From positions 122,747,867 to 122,811,866 of the forward strand of contig OX578147.1 in NCBI GenBank assembly GCA_951213105.1: DNA of 64,000 nucleotides, read 5' to 3'. Positions 25,746 to 37,674 of this stretch are shown in pieces; the first letter of the stretch is position 1, and every line of letters starts with the position of its first letter. Origin of the DNA: Amaurobius ferox. Lineage: Eukaryota > Arthropoda > Arachnida > Araneae > Amaurobiidae. Position numbers and translations under genes: made by a program. The notes beneath the pieces were generated by a model. The model had not been told where the DNA came from. It saw only the letters and a program-made list of their open reading frames with translations, and did not search any database.

Positions 25746-26414
25746 GTTGATTATTGCTGAAGTTGATATTATAAGAGAAGTTTTAATTTTATGCAAAATA
25801 TATATGTATTAGATCAGTTTAATGATAAAAGTTATACAGTGTTAACTTCTTTTCATCGAATTGGATCTTATAATCCCCTCCTTCCGAAGTCAAATTGGCA
25901 AGCATGTGCGGATTTGACCGACGACTTTTGTATTTTCTGCTTTTTTTTTGTTATGCAGATTTACATTCTGTGTGGCCGTGATATTGAAACTGACGCAAGA
26001 ATTCACATAATTCACTGAAAATTTGTAATTGTGTCTTTTCATGATCAGTCTTATAAAACCTAAACCTAAATTCACCAGTCATAATAAAAAAGAATCAAAA
26101 ACATTGATTTAAATCTGAAAGATAAATTCCAGCTGAAAAGAATAATATCACTTCAAACTTCCAAGATTAACGAGAAGAATTACAACAATAATTAAACTTA
26201 TTTATTGAACCAGATAGCCCTTCAAACTCATAAACCGTTCACTTGATAACTTGAAAGGACTAAGCATACATCATATAATTTTTAGTTCTATCTACTTACA
26301 CTTAGCCTTCTAATCTGTCACGAGCGTCATCCGAACAATCCATACGTCACCCATCAATCAAGCCCCTCATTGGCTAAACGACACCTGTATCAGTGATGTA
26401 TAGCAAAAACTGCA

Positions 26415-26485
26415 ACATATGACATTTCTAGACAACTAGCGACAGTAGACATTCCTAGACAACTAGACATTTCTAGAGAACTAGA
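26415..26485. repeat. Short tandem repeat built on gacatttctagacaacta
   Basis: Four imperfect units of about 17-22 bp occur in a row, each carrying agacatt-ctaga and an aacta end. No other signal is visible here. Confidence 0.75.
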
Positions 26486-27184
26486 CATTTAGCAACAGCA
26501 ATCTAGCGCACGAAGCAAGCCAGAAAACAAAGCTGCGTTTCCCCATGCTATCCTACAGAAACAAAAAACCTTTCGATAAAATGGCTCTAAAACGCAAGAA
26601 ATCAAAAAGGCGCTCAAAAGTCAATACGACAATTTAAATGTAAAAGCTATTCATTTCGAAGTTTTTTGAGTTCTTAAAGGTTTTTCTGTCAATCCTGCAT
26701 AGATTTCAAAATTTGGTAGATACAATTCAAATTCAATTATATTTTCGGTAGATTAGATTAGCATAGAAAAACGTAACTCAATACTGAAAATCATTTATTT
26801 TATTCAGAATTCTTACAACTGCCCCATGATTATCTCCAGAAAGTGTGTCTCCTATTTTCACAAGCATCGCGAAATGTTCTATTCTTGCAAATCCTTTCAG
26901 AAAATGCTTCCGTGTTTGTTTAGGAAATATATTCGTTTTGTGAACTCGTCAAGAAAAGGTACCTTTCAGGCGCATGTCTTTAGAAAATACATTGTTTCCT
27001 TGACGCCTTACAGAAAATGTATTATTCCATAAATTTCTAAAAACGGATTGAATAGTGTAGTAGTATTATCTGAAATTAAATTCTTACAGTATATCGTCGA
27101 GGTTCTTTTATATGTTTCTATAATTGAAATTAATATGTTTTTTAAAATCTTTGTTTTTTCTCTAAAGAAACTATTATGGAAGAT
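26486..27184. other. AT-rich DNA, nothing recognised
   Basis: Small open frames (for example 26826-27032 on plus) have no recognisable domain. A repeated cagaaaatg-like word occurs several times near 26840-27020, but I could not establish a clean tandem unit. Confidence 0.4.
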
Positions 27185-27593
27185 GGAAGGCACTACCATA
27201 GCAGATATCAATATCCATGGACCGGTTTTGCGCTTATTATGCACTCGTCAGTATGGAATAACCAATATCTGCAATGGCAGCAAGAAACTTGCTATTAGCT
27301 ACAATTTTTGCGATCATCTATGGGAACTGACAGAATTTAGCTCAACTAATTTAGAATTTAGCTCAACCCACATGAAGCTTCAAAGGCAAAGTACATGAAC
27401 ACAAAATCTGCCTACATATTTTAGGAACGTCCCTCATGAAGTAAAATTGTCAGTTTCTATAGAAGTTTGCAAAAATTGTGGTTTATAACAAGTTTCCTGA
27501 TGCCATTGCAGATATCGGTCATTCCATACTAACGAGCGAAAAAGATGTGAAATCGGTCCATAGAAACTGGTATCTGCAATGGGAGTGTCTTCC
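27185..27593. mobile_element. Inverted-repeat (foldback) element with arms of about 150 bp
   Basis: The arm 27185-27337 is the imperfect reverse complement of 27443-27593, with about 105 bp between them. Shared landmarks are gga-g-cact-cc, gcagatat, ccatggaccg versus ctatggaccg, gcactcgtcagtatgg versus gctcgttagtatgg, and atatctgcaatggca. Each arm is itself weakly palindromic because ccattgcagata-c occurs at one side and its complement at the other. The structure suggests a nonautonomous foldback or MITE. No transposase is present. The plus-strand frame at 27048-27398 is produced by the left arm. Confidence 0.75.
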
Positions 27594-27699
27594 GAATTTT
27601 AGTAACGCCCCTTATATGCGAATTTTGTATTTATGAACTATAGAAAAATACCATACTGCCAGGAACAAGCTGTCTTTCATCCTTCACTCCCCCCCCCCC

Positions 27700-28022
27700 C
27701 TCACGCAAATTATCAGAACAAAATCCTTCTTTACAAGACTGTTCTTCGGCGGTTCCTGATCTACGGCGCAGCTGTTTGGGGTTTTACCAACGAAACTAAT
27801 TTAAGAAAACTTCAAAGAACCCAAAACAAAACCCTTCGGGCAATTAGAAAAGTTCCTCTGTTCCTCAGAAACGACATCATTCATAACGACTTCGGTGTAA
27901 TCAACATTACATTTTTTCAAAATCTAAGCAAAATCCCTAACGAAGAAATCTGCAACTTACCGGAGTACGACCCACATCAATGGCAGTTTCGTAAGAGACC
28001 CAGAGCATCGACAATACTTTAA
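27700..28022 (+). pseudogene. 3' fragment of a Jockey-like LINE reverse transcriptase
   Basis: The frame ending at the TAA 28020-28022 contains LLYKTVLRRFLIYGAAVWG, then LRKLQRTQNKTLRAIRKVP and FLRNDIIHNDFGV. This matches the conserved C-terminal region after the reverse-transcriptase domain in Jockey-type non-LTR retrotransposons, which usually reads LLYK-LRPILTYG-P-WG, KLQ-QNK-LR-I and N--IH-DL. Only about 100 residues remain. The fingers and palm, with the YADD motif, and the endonuclease are missing, as expected of a 5'-truncated insertion. It continues into a possible 3' UTR after 28022. Upstream is a poly-C run at about 27688-27700. Confidence 0.8.
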
Positions 28023-28203
28023 ACTCAGCTCTCGCAACATTTTGGTGCATTGTCCTTTTTCTCTTTAGCATAATCTCGTGAAGTTCTTTAAACTCTTATC
28101 TCCTTTGAAAATTTAGAATTTAAAAATAATTCCTTATTGGCAGTTCTTCTTTATTGTGGGTGCTCACACCCCGGTCTCTCGGAGGACACCCATCTTTCTG
28201 TAC

Positions 28204-28222
28204 TGCTGCCATCTAGTGGCAA
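28204..28222 (-). promoter_or_regulatory. Candidate CTCF binding site
   Basis: The minus strand reads CCACTAGATGGCAG within a 19-bp window. By eye this fits 18 of 19 positions of the CTCF consensus YGRCCASYAGRKGGCRSYV, which is conserved between vertebrates and arthropods. It lies between the LINE fragment and C-rich tracts. Occupancy cannot be judged from sequence, and a 19-bp match can arise by chance or from a repeat. Confidence 0.4.
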
Positions 28223-28272
28223 CGTTTAATAATTCTTGGACCATAAATGCAGCGATCTCAAAAAAAAAAGTA

Positions 28273-28387
28273 CCCCCCCCCCCTTTCTTCGTGAGTCACA
28301 CCTTTACACCATCTTGGAGACTTTCACTTTCCCGCCTTTCCAGCATGTACTCAGCTTAGTGATTTTTACTTTTTCACCCCCCCCCCC
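28273..28387. repeat. Two poly-C tracts of about 11 bases
   Basis: C runs at about 28273-28283 and 28377-28387 lie within 110 bp of each other, with a third (about 27688-27700) 600 bp upstream. The open frames at 28156-28359 and 28236-28637 cross these runs and encode proline strings. I do not consider them genes. Confidence 0.7.
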
Positions 28388-29954
28388 TTCTGTATGGAGC
28401 TATTCATATAATTTCAAAATACCTGGTGCACATTACATCCTGGAGATACGACCATTTCTGGCCAGGCGCTCCACAACCTTTCCCCCTTTTAGTAGTATGA
28501 ACTATAGATTATTCTGCTCAAGACAAATGTGTTTCTGCCGTTTAAAATGCAAGTTGATTCTTATGTTGGCATTTAAGAATCTAAATATGATAACCAATTT
28601 GCTCTATGACCAGTTCCTGTTAAAGAAGAAGGTATAAAAAATTATATGTTAAATATTTTGTAATGCGTCAATTACATTTTTAATGAATATTCTCTCTAAA
28701 GAAAGTCATTTTTGTTAAAGTAATTTTTGTGGGTCTCTGAGATCAAACCAAGTTATCTTTATATTATTTGGTCTTTTGAATATGAAAAAGACCATTAAAA
28801 CACCAGATTAGCTCCAGTTTTTAAATATTTATAAAATAAGTTTTACTGCATTTATATATACAATCCTAATTAAAGTCCTCACAGAGGAAGCATCTAGCTT
28901 TTAATGAGTTTCTTCAGCATCTTAAGAAGGAAGAAATTCGGATAAGAGAGTAAAAAGTTTTTTTGCAATAACAAGTTGTACTTTAGTCTCTTGAAGCGCT
29001 CTCAAGGGGTTTCTCCAAGCGCCTGGTAATTGCTGAATGCCCACTTTATCTTGAAAACTATAACTCCCCCTCCACCATATCTTGAAAACTACAACTAATT
29101 CGCAATGTTTAAGTTCATATTCGTAAGCAAAATGTCTTAAGTATTGAAAAATAACCATTTTGTCTCAACAGCAATTTTTTTGTCGAATTAATTGACAAAA
29201 ATTTTAATGTACTTTCAAATATACACATGTGATTGTATATCTAGCCCATACTAATGTACTGAGATACTAAGAAACTGACAAATTCTAGTTTTTAAGATAT
29301 GTGCCATGTACAAATACGGTGAAACTGTGGTTCACGATCATTTGCCACCCATCAGTAAGATTTTTGTGAACCACCAGCAAAATTGTTTAATAGTATTACT
29401 ATACTGCCATGAGAAAAACATTGAACTGCAAATACCTTAATAAACCTTAGGAATCAATTGTTATTTATTATTTTAAACTACTGATGATATAAACGTGCTA
29501 TTTACATATTCGAGTGATATGATATTTACACATGAGAATTTATCAAACATTTTTTAGGGGAGAAAATTGATGCTAACCACCGTTTATGATTGTGATAGAT
29601 AAAGTAAATGGATATTTTTACAACACATTTTTCTGTAATATCAATTATACCTTCAAATTTTCAAAAAGGACATATTTGAAGCAGGAAATTATTATTATAA
29701 TTTTACGGTAGTGAAATTTTTAAAAGCAACATTTCAGTCTCAGAAATTGAGCTCTACATGTATAATATTTTCTGTAATGTTATCCAATTATAAAAAAGGA
29801 TATTTCCATTTCTCTTAAGTATTGCCAAAAGTGTGCTGTATATTAAATATATTACTGATTATCTATTACTAGTCGTTAAATCTGTCAAATAGCAAGGTGT
29901 ATAAATATAAATCTACCAAGAATTTACGCTTCTGTTTTGGATTGTGTTCGGTCC
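28388..29954. other. AT-rich DNA, nothing recognised
   Basis: No coding segment, RNA gene or repeat family could be identified. The minus-strand frame 28922-29158 lacks any recognisable motif. Confidence 0.45.
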
Positions 29955-30260
29955 TCGACATCACGTGGTTACGGAGCTCAACTTAGCCTAACTATGGTCG
30001 GAGACCTTCGGGGCCTCATTCTACCTCTCGTCATATATGAAATGAACAGAAACATTTTTTTTCAAAAACAATTGCATTCTAAAGAAATGTGAAGCTCTTA
30101 CACATCTTAATAGAATTTAAATTACTGGCAACTTTGTCATCGTAGCCCAAGAAGCCAACATATTCATATATGTTGCAATTGTTTAAATTGGGGTCCCTCT
30201 AATGCAGGGGCCCGGAAGCTGTTCAGCGTGCCTCTGCATTAGTCTGGCCGTAAGCTGTTA
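29955..30260 (+). repeat. Dispersed repeat, copy 2 (partner at 18295-18720)
   Basis: Aligns with 18295-18720 through gagctcaact, acctctcgtcatata, gaaatgaacagaaa, taatagaatttaaatta, ctttgtcatcgtagccc and a GC-richer 3' part including gggcccggaagctgt. The 5' part (ttcggtcctcgacatcacgtgg) is better preserved here. The element family is unknown. Confidence 0.65.
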
Positions 30261-33200
30261 TGTAGACTAGCGCTTTTCATTAATTTTAATATTGTGTGAA
30301 AAGTACAAATTATCAGTTTAAAAAGTCATATTGCATATTTTTTAGGCTTTCCTAGTTATTGCCTAATTTTGTAAAAAACCTATAAATAATATGATAATTG
30401 CATTCGGAAACGTTTTGTATTTAAGAGTATAATATAGCTGTATAAAATTACATTTGCTTTTATTTTTATAATATATATATATTTTTTTCCAGGTTAGTTT
30501 GTTTTGAATATCATTGTTTAAAGAACTTATATCGGTAAGTGCCATTGTTTGCTTATTATTTCTCTCATATTTTTTCTCGCATGTAATATGAAAAGGCACT
30601 TAAAATTATCTTGGTTTTCGCAAATTTATGAAAGCTGTGATAATAATTAAGTTCTATTGGCGACAACAATTTTATCATACTATTCCTTTTACGGAAAATT
30701 TATTCTTGAACATCTATTTCTCACGATCTGCTATAGATAGAGCTCAGATGATGTCTGATTCATCATGAAATTCCGGAGCAAATTGGGGTTCACTAAGGAT
30801 TTTCACTTACTATTAAAAAAAAATTCATTTTTTTAAACATATTTTTCTCAAGATTAGTTACCAATAGAACTTACTTGATAACTAATGTTGATTCAGCTTC
30901 AAATTCTGGAGGATATAGGGCGGATAACTGGGAATTATTTTCCCTGGATTGGCTATGGGTAGAAATTAAATGATGACCGATACTGATTCAGCATAAAATT
31001 TTAGACGGCTAGAAAGTTCGCTAAGGATATCAGATTATGATGATTTCATTTTTTTTTTTTTTTTTCAGAAAATGTGCATGACTGTGCGAAATAGTTATTA
31101 AAAAGAGATTAAAAGTGCCTAATAATTCCGTGAAATGTATATTCCACTAATTTATATATAAAGACTCCTTCATAGATTTCTTATTTAATTATCAGTATTC
31201 CCTGAATATATAGATTGAGATTAAATTATGACGATATGGATTGAGCATCACATTTTAGAGGACTAAGAATCTTCACTAAGGATTTCCAATTCGGATGATT
31301 TCACTTTGATTACTTTTTTATTCGTCTGAATGTGCGATATAAGTATGCAAAAGGGAATGAAATTGCGTAATAGTTCCGTAAAATGTGGACACCATTAACC
31401 AATATATTCATAAATTTATTTTTTAATTATTAATTCGGATCGTATAAGATTATTACATTGTATTAAATCCATTCTTTGGGTATAAAATAAAAAAAAATAT
31501 TTCCTAAATTTTGAGAAAATCACGAACGAGGTAGGGATTTAACTTCAGAAATTTGGAGGTTATGTCAAAATAATGACTCCTTTGTTTTAAAGAAATTAAA
31601 TTATTCATAGATGACAAAAATATTCCGGAAAAGCTACCTTTGTAATCCTCGCAATAAGTTAATTAAAAATTTTCACAGTTACTAAAAATAAAAATTCCTT
31701 TTCGTTGCTTCTTTTTCCGTTGCGATGGCTAGATTGAAAGAAAGGAAATTATAATTTTCCATTTCTGTCTTTAAAGGTTCTAGACAGGGCAAAATTATGC
31801 TAAATATTTTTAGAGTTTAAGAGTATTGCAAATATTAATATGTTTTGTTAAAAAGAGCTTTGTTTGAAGTTGAACTTTACTGAAGGAAAAGGAAATGAAA
31901 ATAATTTAAAAAATTAAAATTCATATCTCTATAATTGGATTTATTCTGATGCGAAGCAGTTGTTGGAATTTCTATTAACTCAGAAATTACGGATATCGTA
32001 GAAAAAATGCACTTGTTATTATTAAAAATATTATTCATAATTGCTAAAAATGAGAGATTTGCTATAAATAATAAAATATGATGTTTGTCTTTGTCTGTTA
32101 CGTCAGTATCAAGAAGCCTAAGAATCGACCAGCGACAAAATTTAGTATAAAAGTACTTCAGGACCTGAGAAAATACGGTTGGACGAGGTTTTTTTAAATT
32201 TGAATTCAATTTGTATTTGAATTGAATTAAAATTTTGATTTGAATTAAATTTTTATTTTGAATTCATGTTTTAGTACGTTTTTCAGTGATTTTCACAAAT
32301 ATCGGTTTCTGACAGATCAGAAAACGTACTTTCTAACTATTTTTAAACCGAATCTGTAGGACAATTCTTTACTATTTATTTATTTATTTAAGTACATCAC
32401 AATTTGCATTTTTTAGGTTATCTAAAACTTATTTCGCCGCATCCGAAAAAAGAAGATTAGCACAACTCTATAGTTTGCCAAAAATATATGTTCGCATTCC
32501 AGCAAAAATATGTTGAATTACTTCACTATTTTATTTTTTTAGGATTTTTCAGGTAAACGCACAAAAACTTAACATTGTAGTTAACGTTAATAAAGTGCGG
32601 TCGAATTTTCTCCCCCCGGTGGACTTTTCTGAGTATGCACATCAAAACATGCCTTGGAACTCACGTCTTCTCTTCTAGAGGAAGTATTCCGTTCTGTTTA
32701 TTTTATTTATTTATCTTTTTCTTTCCGCGGTTGTGGAGCGCATGCATGGGATTTGAATTGAAACGAAATGATAAACTGATTTTTTTTTAACTCTAAAAGG
32801 ATTTTATTGTAGTAAAGAAATTAAATAAAACGCTTTAATATTATAACGGTATTAACGTTTAATATTATTATGCCAATTTCTATGTATGTACAATTATTCT
32901 CAGAAAATACGTAAATCTGATTTAAAACCTCCTCTCTGAAAACTCTCGGTCTGCTTTTGAAGCAACTGAATAAACACACCCACAGCGGCTGAGAGGGCAC
33001 ATACCTTCCGCACAAGTAATCCTGCTTAAGTTTCTAGGGATTAGATTTTTAATTGGAAAGTTCATGTGTTCCCTTTTGGCATCATTAAAGTGCAATTGTT
33101 CTGTGAATTCGAAAATATTCTGTCCTGGGAATGTCTGTTATGAATGCGCTATTATTCAAGCAATAAAGTGGGACCACATTATTCTGTGAGCTCAGATTTA

Positions 33201-33467
33201 AGTTATTGTAATGAATAAAAGTAATGTGAAATCAATGGGAAGCGCTGCCTTCCAAAAGTTCGGATGCAATTTCTCACTTTTGATATAATGAAGTCAGTTT
33301 TGTAGCATTACATGTGTGGGGTGAAAAAAACATTTTAGAAGGTTTGCATTTTAAATAAACATTTGTGGATTAAATTATTATTCTTTATTAAAATGGTCGT
33401 GAATCGTAACATTTGCACATTGCTTTCATGGCCGCAAAACCCACCATTACTTCTTTGCACGAGTTCC
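30261..33467. other. AT-rich DNA, no gene recognised
   Basis: A 3.2-kb stretch without convincing coding sequence. Short words recur, such as ataattcc-tgaaatgt and aaggattt-cacttt between 30780 and 31400, suggesting an old degraded tandem or dispersed repeat. A ttta microsatellite lies near 32375-32392 and another near 32700-32715. Confidence 0.4.
32335..32375 (-). repeat. Fragment of a dispersed repeat shared with 47425-47465
   Basis: The minus strand carries aattgtcctacagattcggt, which also occurs on the plus strand at about 47436-47455, with weaker similarity around it. The two copies are about 15 kb apart and inverted relative to each other. The element is unidentified. Confidence 0.5.
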
Positions 33468-33583
33468 TTAACCTTTTGCTTACGGGTGGGACAGCGTGTC
33501 AATCCCAAACAAGGAACCTCTAAAAAAGACAGGTATTTGATATACAGGGATTGACGCTGTCCCACCTGTAAGCAAGAGGTTAA
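33468..33583. mobile_element. 108-bp inverted-repeat element flanked by TTAA, piggyBac-like MITE
   Basis: TTAA at 33468-33471 and TTAA at 33580-33583 flank a 108-bp insert whose ends are inverted repeats of about 33-36 bp. The left end reads ccttttgcttacgggtggga and the right end, reverse-complemented, cctcttgcttacaggtggga, continuing with cagcg and caatccc. TTAA target duplication is diagnostic of piggyBac-type transposition, and a terminus beginning CC fits that superfamily. There is no room for a transposase, so it would move only with enzyme supplied in trans. The small open frames crossing it on both strands are artefacts. Confidence 0.7.
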
Positions 33584-33796
33584 CATAATCATTAAATCAA
33601 AACACCACACATTAAAATCCGCATTTTAACCTTTAAAATAAATTATCATTTATTCACACCTCCATATTACTATGATGAACATGAATTTATTAACAAACGC
33701 TGAAGGGAAAGAAATACACCGTGCTAGACCAGGTCTTTTGAATTTTATTCTAAAGATCAAAATGTTGACCTAACATACATGAAGACTGAAACATAC

Positions 33797-34110
33797 CTCT
33801 GTATTTCGGATCTGTAGCTCAGCATGACTGTCACCTTTTCCGATTCTTTTTCTAACATTTGAAGTCAGACTTTGTCGTTTTCTATAACATTCCTAATTCT
33901 CAAATGAATAACGTCTCTTTCTGAATAACACTTCTTGAAATCACGACTCTCTCTCTTTTCAACTGTTGAATAATCATTCTTATAGTCATTGGCTTTCCTC
34001 CTTGCAGCCTCATCATTTGACCTGGGGTTCAGATACGCCTTCTTTGTTCTCATTGGATGCCCCTTAGTGCGATGTCGTATCGTTGCATTATTGGCTCCAT
34101 CAGTTTCCAC
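33797..34110 (-). pseudogene. Coding-like minus-strand stretch interrupted by a stop, unknown protein
   Basis: From an ATG ending at 34110 the minus strand reads a hydrophilic, charged protein of 81 residues, including NPRSNDEAARRKANDYKNDY and VEKRESRDFKKCYSERD, to a TGA at 33865-33867. The same frame then stays open as LQMLEKESEKVTVMLSYRSE up to AGAG followed by gtatgt at 33797, a good splice-donor match. This looks like an exon, possibly coiled-coil, carrying a premature stop, or an old pseudogene. I recognise no family and chance cannot be excluded. Confidence 0.25.
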
Positions 34111-36123
34111 TGAAGCTTGTTTTAAGTATTGTCCCTAGGATGTTTTATCCAACCACATCTGCAATTTGTGTGACGTGTATTTATTGGGGTCATAGCCTTC
34201 CGGGCTAAGAATCTCATAGAACGGTGACTAAAAGTATGCGCTTTATTTCGTCTTAAACATCCAAAAACTGCATATGGTGCTTCTTGGTCTCACAATATGC
34301 ATAGGTATATATGTATATATTTCCGTAATCGCAAAGTTCCGATGCTAATAGAACTAATCTTTTCACAATAGCTTCAAACAGTTATATCAAAACTTTCATG
34401 TTCAACGTCACTTATTCAAACCCTCCATGTTTTATAGATTAATTTAAGATATTGTTACATGAAAGTACAGTCGGTGTAGGTTTATTTATCCTCTAACTTC
34501 CAGCTCCAAAGTTCTCTTTTCCATTGACAGATATTTCTAATAAAAAGAAGTTCATTAAATTGTTTGAAAAGTAATAATTTTGTTATTAACGCCATCTAGC
34601 GTGTCAAAAGAGAAGTAAAACAATAATTTGTAATGAAATACAGAAAGTATTGATGCGAACTTAAGGGTAGAATAAAATAAAACAAAAAATCAAATCAAAC
34701 ATAGTCATTAAGAGGAAACTCTAAAAGTTTCTAAAACAATTGTTTGTATTAGATACTTTATTTGTGCATCAATTTACGTTGCAATTTACATTACGCAAAG
34801 ATGGCTCCCTATTCCCTAGCACTACACTTTAAATTCTGCGCGAAGGAATACAGTTCTCGATGAGGGAAGACGCTCTCATTTCGGAACTGCTTTGATTTTC
34901 TTCTTCAGTGCAAATAACACTAAAACTGAACGAAGAAAACATATTTTTAAACATTTAGCTTTTGAAATTCACATTTATATATAAATAATTATAATTTAAG
35001 AAAATATTCTAGAAATCTGTGCCATTTCATGAAATGTTACTAATGAAAAGGTTATAGTATTTTCATCCTTACCACCTTCATTGTCGCTTATCAATACTTT
35101 GAAGTCTGTTTTATTTGAATCAATTTAATTCCAACAATATTGCTTAGGAACAACTTTTTGTATAAAAAACTGTTTCAAGAATAAAAAAACATATAGGTTT
35201 CTTTCTTTTTAAACACTGTTTGAAGTGTTTGCATAATTTTCTCAACATTCTTGCCTCAAATCCATGTGTTATGTTTTACTCGAAGAAATGAAAAAAATAT
35301 ATAATAGACATAGATATATTTAAACATGCGGAGCTGTAAAACAAAGGAAGTGAAATATTTTATTTCATAAATTAAGAGAAAAATGTTTTCTTAATTTTCC
35401 TATGAAAACAATAAATATATTCCCATTAATAGAAAATGGTATAAAAAGCATAACTACCAGCTGTTGATGTGTACCATAGATAATAAAATTCGTTAAATTA
35501 ATTAAAATCGTATTAAACATTAAAATACATATTGTCTTTTTCAATTTAAAATGGTCGTTGATAAAACACCCTTTGAAAATAATTTTTGTTGCTGGAAGGC
35601 AAAAGAAAATGATCAGTTGCCACAAAAATAGCATTCCCAAATTCTTTTTAGTGAATACAGAAACTTCATAAAATAATATTGTTTTTGATGCTAATTCTTT
35701 TTACAATTCATTTCGTACTCTAGCAAGAACATTTCATCAAAAGAAGTATTATCAGGCTTATTATTATCACATTCTGTTTCACAAAATAAATTATTATCAC
35801 AAAGTTTTAGCATAAAATATTTTCCTAATATGAATGTTAAAAGTACATGATTCTTGCAGATAATAGTTTAAATTGTCTGAATAAATTGAAGACATTAGAA
35901 ACTCTTGAAAAACTCCATATCGGCAAGTTCTAGTCATATACATGGGGGAATTATGAGGCACATTTTAATTATTATGAGGGCATTATTAGACACAGGGGCA
36001 ATATTATTATCATTCGGGCACTATGAAATTCGTCATTGTAAATATATTTAAAATATATTCACTTAAAGTCATAAATTTTAAATTCTACGCTATTTAATTT
36101 AAGAAATTTAAGCTAGCAATTTA
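34111..36123. other. AT-rich DNA, nothing recognised
   Basis: No gene or element identified. A CTCF-like core at 34587-34605 is listed separately. The minus-strand frame 35365-35640 is hydrophobic and low in complexity, as expected of AT-rich translation. Confidence 0.4.
34587..34605 (-). promoter_or_regulatory. Weak CTCF-like motif
   Basis: The minus strand has ACGCTAGATGGCG. It shares the CTAGATGGC core with the better candidate at 28204-28222 but mismatches several flanking positions. On its own I would not rely on it. Confidence 0.2.
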
Positions 36124-36288
36124 GAAGAAAAAAGTTATAATTAGCATAACATCAGCATTAACATTTAAAATTATTTCTCGCTCATAATTACCAAATCAAC
36201 ACATTGAAGAAAAAATTATAATTAGCATAACTTCAGCATTAACATTTAAAATTATTTCTCGCTCGTAATTACCAACGCAACACATTGA
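36124..36288. repeat. Tandem duplication, two 82-bp units
   Basis: Units at 36124-36205 and 36206-36288 both read gaagaaaaaa, ttataattagcataac, tcagcattaacatttaaaat, tatttctcgctc and taattacca, then caacacattgaag, with only a few substitutions. This is a fairly recent local duplication without coding content. Confidence 0.9.
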
Positions 36289-37674
36289 AGCATACATAAT
36301 AATATACAGAATTCTAACTCCACATATTGCAGATATTTTTATTAACTTCTTTAAGAAATATCATGTAAAGTAAATATTAATTACATTTGCCAATATTAAA
36401 AGAAGAAAACAGTATCAAATGTTTTACTTGGAAAATCACTAAATTTGGAGCAATAACAATATCTGATTAAACTAATTAAAATGTGATATAGAATCCATAT
36501 GCATGCTGTTTTCTCCAAAGAAAAGTGACTGGATGCAAAAATACCATTGTAAAGTCCTTTTATCACTGGAAAGCAAAAGAAAATCGGATAATTGCCATTA
36601 GAATATCATTTGAAATCCCCCTCCTGATAGTGAAAACAAATAATTCATTGAATGAAGAAAAAGATTTTGATGCAATCTCTTTTGATATTCATCGCATTCA
36701 AGATAATTGAAATACTTCAACCGAAAATGGATCAGCCTCTGCAAGTATCTACCAGAATTGTTTTCATACTTTATTCTATTAAAATTTGAATAACAATTTT
36801 GAAATATGATACTTGTGTAATATATAATAAATACTTTTTTCTTTTGCATTACGAAAAAAATTATTCGTAGTTGAAATAATATTTTGTCTTTTTGTGTAGA
36901 ATGTACAGATTGTGTGAGTTGCAAATATTAATAACCCATTTTGGTAGTTCAATGCTACATATTTAATTTATGCTGTCATGACTGCAACGAATGTACTTCA
37001 ATCTAAGCATATATTTTCAATGTCGTAAATATTGTATTTCAGCAGTAAACATTGATTTTTTTTTCTAATTTTAAAAATGTTCAATATTTAAAGTGCATAT
37101 TAGAAAAAATATATAATATACAGTAGATGTTCCAAATTAGAGTTTAACACATTTTGATTCAACGATAATAGTAAATAATAAACTTTACAACATATGCCAC
37201 ATGATATACTATTTAAAAATCACTTTAATTAACTTCAAATTATATTTCACATATCAAACCTTTGAATGCAAACGCAGGTTTGTTAAAGTTTGGATCAATT
37301 TAAGTTGTTGCGCAATTTTACCATACGACAAAATGGAGTAACAAATAAATTTTATTTTAATTTCTTTAAAGTGCAACTTATTTTAACACATTATATTTCA
37401 GCAACACAAAAGTGTGTCTAGATGCTATACATTAAATTTTTTAAAAATTGATAACTTGATTTCTGCCATGTTACATTTTGACAGATTGGCGGACAAACAA
37501 AATTACGATAGATATATTTTTCGTGTTTATAGGCTATAAACACACATAAAAGCTGGACACATATAAAAAAAAACCAGGAACAGGGTTTAAATTTAAGAAA
37601 ATGGACCAATAGGAAGGATGAAAATTGAAAAACTGAGCTAGTACTATGTCTCTAATAATTGTGTTGTTGTTTAC
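36289..37674. other. AT-rich DNA, nothing recognised
   Basis: Only small AT-driven open frames occur here (36525-36710 on plus, 36598-36924 and 37418-37609 on minus). None shows a domain or a plausible codon pattern. Confidence 0.4.

Noticed and set aside
27048..27398. Plus-strand frame of 116 residues
   Set aside because: It is a translation across the left arm of the inverted-repeat element and contains no domain.
28156..28637. Two plus-strand frames with proline runs
   Set aside because: The prolines come from poly-C tracts; the rest is low complexity and unlike any known family.
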